A DNA stretch of 64,000 nt, from positions 1 to 64,000 of the forward strand of contig NZ_SSDJ01000092.1 in NCBI RefSeq assembly GCF_004794465.1. Direction: 5' to 3'. Origin of the DNA: Microbacterium sp. K24 (GTDB lineage: Bacteria > Actinomycetota > Actinomycetes > Actinomycetales > Microbacteriaceae). This document shows positions 59,718-64,000 of this stretch, piece after piece. The notes under the pieces are model-generated. The model had not been told where the DNA came from and did no database searches. It saw only the letters and a list, made by a program, of their open reading frames with translations. Every line of letters starts with the position of its first letter. Within the stretch, counting starts at the first letter, position 1. A program made the translations under genes and the position numbers.

Positions 59718-60952
59718 CCACCGCGATCGAAACCGTCCGCACGATCCGCGCCGGCGCCGTCGCCGATGTGCTGACCGGAGAAGTACTGACAGACCATGCC
59801 ATCGTCCTGGACGGCGAGCGCATCGCGGCCGTGGAGCCCTGGTCGCCTGCGCGGCACGGGGGCGGCGAAGGCGTGCTGGATCTGAGCGATCACCTCGTGG
59901 CGCCGGGGCTGATCGATCTCCACACGCATCTCGTCGGCGAGCTCGAGCACGGCAGCTACAGCGCCTTTCTCTCCGGGTCCGCGGCTCGCGATGCGCTGCG
60001 CGGAGTGCGTCACGCGCGTGCCACCCTGCGGGCGGGATTCACCACCGTGCGCGACGTCGGCAGCTTCCGCGCCTTCGTCGACTGCGACCTGCGCGACGCG
60101 ATCGACTCGGGCATCTGCGACGGACCGCGCATGGTGTGCGCAGGGGCGTACGTCACCTGCTCCTCAGGTGGCGGTGAGATCACCGATCTCGCTGTCGACA
60201 TCGAGCTCCCGCATGCGTACCGCTTCGGCGTGGCCGACTCGGTCGACGAAGTGCGCTCGGCCGTGCGGCGCATCGCGCATCGCGGCGCCGACGTGATCAA
60301 GATCATCGCCACCGGGGCGGTGTACGCCACAGGCACCATCCCCGGCGCACCCGAGTACACCGAGGCCGAGTTGCGCGCGTGTGTCGAGGAAGCCGCCTTG
60401 AACGGCCTCTACGTTGCGGCGCATGCGCACGGTGAGGAGGGCGCTCTGCGCGCGATCCGTGCGGGCGTCCGCACCATCGAACACGGCACGCTGCTGGGCG
60501 AGGCTGCCATGTCGGCGATGCTCGAGCACGGCACCTACTACGTGCCGACGACCTATCTGCTGCAATGGGTCGAGGAGCACGGCGAACGGGAGGACTACCC
60601 GGCCGGTGTGCAGGAGAAGACCGCCGCTGTCGGCGCGTCGGCGCGGGCGGCCGTGCGCCTCGCGATCGAGGCGGGCGTCCGGATCGCCTACGGGACGGAT
60701 GCCATCGTCTTCCCCCACGGCCGCAATGCGGGCCAGCTGGCCGAGTTCGTCGAGTGGGGGATGACCCCGATGCAGGCACTTCAGTCCGCGACCTCGGTGG
60801 CGGCCGACTGCCTCGGCAGGGCCAAGGACATCGGAGCGATCGCGCCCGGCCGATTCGCCGACATCGTCGCGGTCCGCGGTGCGCATCTCGAGCGGATCGA
60901 GCGCTTCTGCGACGTCGCGGCGGTGCTCAAGGGCGGGACGCTCGTCGTGTGA
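59714..60952 (+). CDS. Metal-dependent amidohydrolase (prolidase/imidazolonepropionase-like)
   Basis: A 412-aa TIM-barrel enzyme: DLHTHLVG with the first two His, the carboxylated-Lys candidate in VIKIIATGA, the next His in AAHAHG and EHGT, and Asp in YGTDAI. This is the two-metal set typical of Xaa-Pro dipeptidase-type and related amidohydrolases. It overlaps the transporter gene and would hydrolyse an imported dipeptide or cyclic amide. Substrate unknown. Confidence 0.9.
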   Translation: MTTAIETVRTIRAGAVADVLTGEVLTDHAIVLDGERIAAVEPWSPARHGGGEGVLDLSDHLVAPGLIDLHTHLVGELEHGSYSAFLSGSAARDALRGVRHARATLRAGFTTVRDVGSFRAFVDCDLRDAIDSGICDGPRMVCAGAYVTCSSGGGEITDLAVDIELPHAYRFGVADSVDEVRSAVRRIAHRGADVIKIIATGAVYATGTIPGAPEYTEAELRACVEEAALNGLYVAAHAHGEEGALRAIRAGVRTIEHGTLLGEAAMSAMLEHGTYYVPTTYLLQWVEEHGEREDYPAGVQEKTAAVGASARAAVRLAIEAGVRIAYGTDAIVFPHGRNAGQLAEFVEWGMTPMQALQSATSVAADCLGRAKDIGAIAPGRFADIVAVRGAHLERIERFCDVAAVLKGGTLVV

Positions 60953-61017
60953 TCCCGGCGGCGGAGGCCCGCGGCGTAGGATCGGAGGCGTCTCGCCGGT
61001 CAGGTAGCGGAGGCCCG

Positions 61018-62214
61018 ATGTTCGACACCGTGCAGGAGACCGTCGATCGGCTGGCGATGACGCTGCGCCGATCCGTGGTGCTCGAGGATCCCGACTGGGT
61101 CCTGCTGGCGAGCAGTGCCCACTACGACGATCTCGATCCGGCACGGCTGCAGACGCTCACGGCCCGGCGGCCGACAGAGGCTCTCGGTGCCGAACTGCGG
61201 TCGAGACGGCTGCACGCGCAGCTCGTGCCCCGCGTGATCGATGCCGATCCTTCCTGGGGTCTCGAGCATCCGCGGCTCGTGCTGACGCTGCGCTCCCGCT
61301 ACGGCGTGCTGGGGTTCCTCTGGATCACGCTCGTCGAGCCGCTGACGCCCGGCGAGTCCCAGCTCGTCATCGAGACCGCCGAGACGCTTCGCGCTCTGCT
61401 CGTCAACATCTCACAGTCGATCGAGGCCGTGAACGCCGAAGTGGAGTCGGAGATGCTCGGCCTGCTCACCCCGGATGCCGCGAGTCGAGGTCGCGCGGCC
61501 GATGAGCTGGTCGACCTCGGCATGTTCACGCGGTCGCGCCGCTTCGTGGCGATGTGCCTGTCGCTCGATGTCGAATGGGCGCCGTGGGGCGGGCCGCCTC
61601 CTCGTGAAGTGATCTCGCACGCACTGCTCCGCGCCATCACGACGCCGATGATCGATGCCTACAGTTTCGTCCCGACGATGCCCGAGACGCTGGTCGTGAT
61701 CGGCTTCCGCAACGAACCGACCCTCGAGGCTATCCAGAGCGTGGTGACGGCCGTCATCCGCGAGACCGATGCCGCCGACGTCCAGGAGCCGCTCGGTGCC
61801 GTGCTCGGAGTCGGATCTTCGGTCGAGGCGCTCGCCGACACATGGGAGTCCTATGAGCAGGCGTTGATCGCGGTGCGCGTTGCGCGGTCGCGGGGGAGCA
61901 GGTCGGCGTCGTGGCGCGCGGATCCGATCGCCGCGTCGACTGCCGTCCTGCTCGCACAGGAACCGCCTCCGCACCTCCTCCCCGAGCCGCTCCGGCGACT
62001 CGCGGATGCTCCTCCGGAGACCATCGCGCTGTTCGAGGCCTACTTGGCCCACGGTGCGAGCGTCGCCGAGATGGCCGATCACCTGGGCGTGCACCGCGCC
62101 ACCGTGCACTACCGACTGCGCCGCGCAGCGGAATCCATCGGAATCGACATCGAGGATGAAGCCGCCCGCTTCGTGGTCGGAGCGTGGCTCCGCCAGCGGT
62201 GGTTCCGCGTCTGA
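61018..62214 (+). CDS. PucR-family transcriptional regulator
   Basis: A 398-aa regulator. The C-terminal HTH_30 is at about 345-395 (GASVAEMADHLGVHRATVHY, then RLRRAAESIGIDIEDEAARF), and a GGDEF-like middle region lies at about 170-290. The N-terminal 120 residues form a sensing domain (VLEDPDWVLLASSAHYDDLD). PucR members control purine, amino acid or similar catabolism; it very likely responds to the compound handled by the POT-amidohydrolase and M24-hydrolase genes. GCGGAGGC precedes the ATG. Confidence 0.9.
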   Translation: MFDTVQETVDRLAMTLRRSVVLEDPDWVLLASSAHYDDLDPARLQTLTARRPTEALGAELRSRRLHAQLVPRVIDADPSWGLEHPRLVLTLRSRYGVLGFLWITLVEPLTPGESQLVIETAETLRALLVNISQSIEAVNAEVESEMLGLLTPDAASRGRAADELVDLGMFTRSRRFVAMCLSLDVEWAPWGGPPPREVISHALLRAITTPMIDAYSFVPTMPETLVVIGFRNEPTLEAIQSVVTAVIRETDAADVQEPLGAVLGVGSSVEALADTWESYEQALIAVRVARSRGSRSASWRADPIAASTAVLLAQEPPPHLLPEPLRRLADAPPETIALFEAYLAHGASVAEMADHLGVHRATVHYRLRRAAESIGIDIEDEAARFVVGAWLRQRWFRV

Positions 62215-62348
62215 TCGGATGCTGCGCCTCGGATCCCTCACCGGCCCGGTAAGGGACTCCCGCGCTCGTCGCTGTCAACCCCATCGCTCTTCCTCGTCGA
62301 TGCCTGCTGAATGGAAGGACACGAACGACGAGCAAAGAGGAGCATCAC

Positions 62349-62804
62349 ATGGTGCAGATCATCGAGACCATCGACGTCGACGTTCCCGTCAGCGTCGCGT
62401 ACAACCAGTGGACCCAGTTCGAGAGCTTCCCGAAGTTCCTCGACGAGGTCGAGTCGATCACGCAGACCGGCGACACCCACACGCACTGGAAGGTCAAGGT
62501 CGGCGGCATCGAGCGCGAGTTCGACGCCGAGATCACCGAGCAGCACGCCGATGAGCGCGTCGCCTGGACGAGCACCGGCGGCGAGACCGAGCACGCGGGA
62601 GCGGTGACGTTCCACAAGCTCACCGAGACGTCCACGCGGGTGACGGTGCAGATCGACTGGGAGCCCGAGGGGCTTCTCGAGAAGCTCGGCTCCCTCGTCG
62701 GCGCCGGCTCGCACGCCGTCAAGAAGGACCTCAAGAACTTCAAGGAGTTCATCGAGGCCCAGGGCGCCGAGACCGGTGCCTGGCGAGGCGACGTCCCCGC
62801 CTGA
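62349..62804 (+). CDS. SRPBCC-family (cyclase/dehydrase-like) protein
   Basis: A 151-aa START-fold protein: IIETIDVDVPVSVAYNQWTQ, FESFPKFLDEVESITQTGDT, then ITEQHADERVAWTSTGGETE and a C-terminal helix KKDLKNFKEFIEAQ. Similar proteins in actinobacteria bind hydrophobic ligands and are stress-linked, but the ligand is unknown. Single gene with AAAGAGGAG upstream and a strong terminator downstream. Confidence 0.9.
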   Translation: MVQIIETIDVDVPVSVAYNQWTQFESFPKFLDEVESITQTGDTHTHWKVKVGGIEREFDAEITEQHADERVAWTSTGGETEHAGAVTFHKLTETSTRVTVQIDWEPEGLLEKLGSLVGAGSHAVKKDLKNFKEFIEAQGAETGAWRGDVPA

Positions 62805-62819
62805 CCGCTTCGCAGGATC

Positions 62820-62856
62820 GAGGCCCGGATGCAGCTCACCGCTGCATCCGGGCCTC
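62820..62856 (+). terminator. Intrinsic terminator after the SRPBCC gene
   Basis: Perfect 15-bp stem GAGGCCCGGATGCAG (62820-62834) with 62842-62856, 7-nt loop, followed by TTCCG. It lies 16 nt after the stop codon. Confidence 0.85.
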
Positions 62857-62967
62857 TTCCGTGCGCGCACCTAGGCATCGTCATCCGAAAGATAGGGCAT
62901 CCGCCCGATCCGGCCGGGGCACCTCAGAGCGGAGTGTAGGGATACAGCGAACCGCCGAGGAGAAATC

Positions 62968-63228
62968 ATGTTCGAGCACCCGTATCTCAGCCATCAGATC
63001 ACCACTTTCGAGCAGGAGCAGATCGAGCGCGCGGCCGAGCGGCGTCGCTTCCTGATCGAGCACGCCGACCAGATCGTGCCCCGGCGGGAAGGGGCGTTCC
63101 GCCGGATGCTGCGCCGGATGACCGGCGGCCGCCGCGAGGTCGCTCCGCCCGCGCGCTCCACCGCGTCGCGGACGGCCGACGGACGTGCGACAGCGGGATG
63201 CGACCGGGCGGCGGCGCCGGCGCAGTGA
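62968..63228 (+). CDS. Small basic hypothetical protein
   Basis: An 86-aa Arg-rich protein starting MFEHPYLSHQITTFEQEQIE, with a helical, highly charged middle (RAAERRRFLIEHADQ) and a disordered Ala/Arg tail. GAGGAGAAATC precedes the ATG. No signal peptide or domain. Similar short helical-basic proteins occur in actinobacteria but I cannot assign a function. Confidence 0.7.
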   Translation: MFEHPYLSHQITTFEQEQIERAAERRRFLIEHADQIVPRREGAFRRMLRRMTGGRREVAPPARSTASRTADGRATAGCDRAAAPAQ

Positions 63229-63302
63229 CGGTCACGCGCGCGGGGTCTGCTCCGGATGCCGGGACCGACCCGGATGTCGGAGGGGAGTGGGACGATGGGG
63301 GC

Positions 63303-64000
63303 ATGCCCCCGTCCGCTCCCAGCGCTGCGATGGTCGGCCGAGACGCCGAACTCGCCGAGGTGCGTCGACTGTTCGACGCCGTACGCGACGGCGTGCCCGC
63401 GGCCCTGCTGGTCGAGGGCGAGGCCGGCATCGGCAAGTCGCGGCTGCTGCGGGAGTTCGGCGGCGACATCGCGCAGCAAGCCGATGTGCACGTCGGCTGG
63501 TGCCTCGATCTCGGCGCCTCGCGCACCCCCTACGGCCCGCTGACCGGCATCCTCCGCTCGATCGTCGCGCGCATGGGCGTCGAGCGGGTGCGCGAATCCG
63601 TCGGCGTGGGCGCCGAAGCGCTCAGCATGCTGCTGCCCGAACTCGCGTCCGCTCCGGCCGACCGAGACCGCACGAGCCCCGAACGGCTCCGTGACGCGAT
63701 CGCGTCGCTCATCGAGGCGGCGTCCGAGGGCGCCCCGCAGGTGCTCGTCGTGGAAGACCTGCACTGGGCCGACGAGTCGACGCTGGCGATCCTGTCGTTC
63801 CTGCTGCGCGCACTCAGCCGAGGACGTGTGCTCCTGCTGATCACCTGCCGCACCGACGACGTGCGCCGGGGCGATGCGGTCAGCCGCTTCATCGGCGAGG
63901 CCACGCGTTCGCGTCTGCTCGAGCGGCTGACGCTCGCCCGGCTCGACCACGATGCCGTGCGCGAGCTGGCCGAGCAGATCACGGGTCAGCCGATCTCGGC
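63303..64000 (+). CDS. AAA ATPase, probable N-terminus of a large LuxR-type regulator (cut by window end)
   Basis: The first 232 residues of a protein that continues past the right edge. Starts MPPSAPSAAMVGRDAELAEV and has Walker A GEAGIGKSRLL, then Walker B VLVVEDLHWADEST and a sensor segment LLITCRTDD. This is the N-terminal ATPase module of MalT/LuxR-like (LAL) regulators with an AAA_16 domain and of some adenylate-cyclase-type proteins. The C-terminal output domain is outside the window, so the class is inferred. Confidence 0.8.
   Translation, partial: MPPSAPSAAMVGRDAELAEVRRLFDAVRDGVPAALLVEGEAGIGKSRLLREFGGDIAQQADVHVGWCLDLGASRTPYGPLTGILRSIVARMGVERVRESVGVGAEALSMLLPELASAPADRDRTSPERLRDAIASLIEAASEGAPQVLVVEDLHWADESTLAILSFLLRALSRGRVLLLITCRTDDVRRGDAVSRFIGEATRSRLLERLTLARLDHDAVRELAEQITGQPIS

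Overview
The window reads as a chromosome segment of a high-GC actinobacterium. Strongly GC-biased third codon positions, frequent 'ggatgcc/ggcatcc' words, GTG starts, an ECF41-type sigma factor and WYL, PucR and FCD-GntR regulators all fit the family Microbacteriaceae, and Microbacterium is my best guess (inference; no rRNA or tRNA gene is present to confirm it). I saw no CRISPR array and no classical insertion sequence.

Positions 1 to about 7069 are one end of a Tn7-like transposon that is visibly less GC-rich than the rest. It holds a tightly overlapping minus-strand operon tnsA-tnsB-tnsC-tniQ. The tniQ product carries a C-terminal array of seven zinc-ribbon repeats. tnsB has a frameshift between its first and second catalytic aspartates. 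A small XRE regulator lies further in, and the cargo side continues off the left edge. The element end next to tnsA shows TGTCA repeats, a 16-bp hairpin and a probable ACA terminus at 7069.

7.1-14.3 kb: an ArsR regulator with a two-domain SRPBCC protein, a lipoprotein amine oxidase whose sequence order is circularly permuted, small membrane proteins, RNase HI, a protealysin-like M4 protease with its emfourin inhibitor, and a hypothetical gene.

14.3-29.2 kb: a carbohydrate regulon. A sugar ABC transporter with a GH63-like glycosidase, and a second operon (GH42 beta-galactosidase, two split glycine-decarboxylase P-protein homologues, an ATP-NAD-kinase-like protein, an SDR), share an identical 14-nt operator core. 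The FCD-GntR repressor gene lies beside the second operon. Between them sits a zf-UBP protein with a cyclic-nucleotide-domain flavoprotein.

29.2-39 kb: ArsR/VOC, an unusual zinc-ribbon SDR, HxlR/azoreductase, an Nramp-like transporter with a DapA-family lyase under a LacI regulator, and an epoxide hydrolase with a WYL regulator. 39-43.7 kb: a two-component system followed by a VanY-like carboxypeptidase, alanine racemase and D-Ala-D-Ala ligase, a cell-wall module. 43.7-51.3 kb: GNAT, a DUF3516 helicase, ECF41 sigma with an NmrA-like target gene, PNP, an AlkD-like protein and FUSC.

51.3-62.2 kb: a catabolic island for cyclic amide or peptide-like compounds: TetR, NCS1 permease, DUF917 protein, hydantoinase/oxoprolinase, alpha/beta hydrolase, creatinase-like M24 protein, POT-like transporter, amidohydrolase and PucR. 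The right edge has an SRPBCC protein, a small hypothetical gene and the start of an AAA/LuxR-type ATPase cut by the window.

Many intergenic spaces hold long, often nested, perfect inverted repeats; at least two related families occur.
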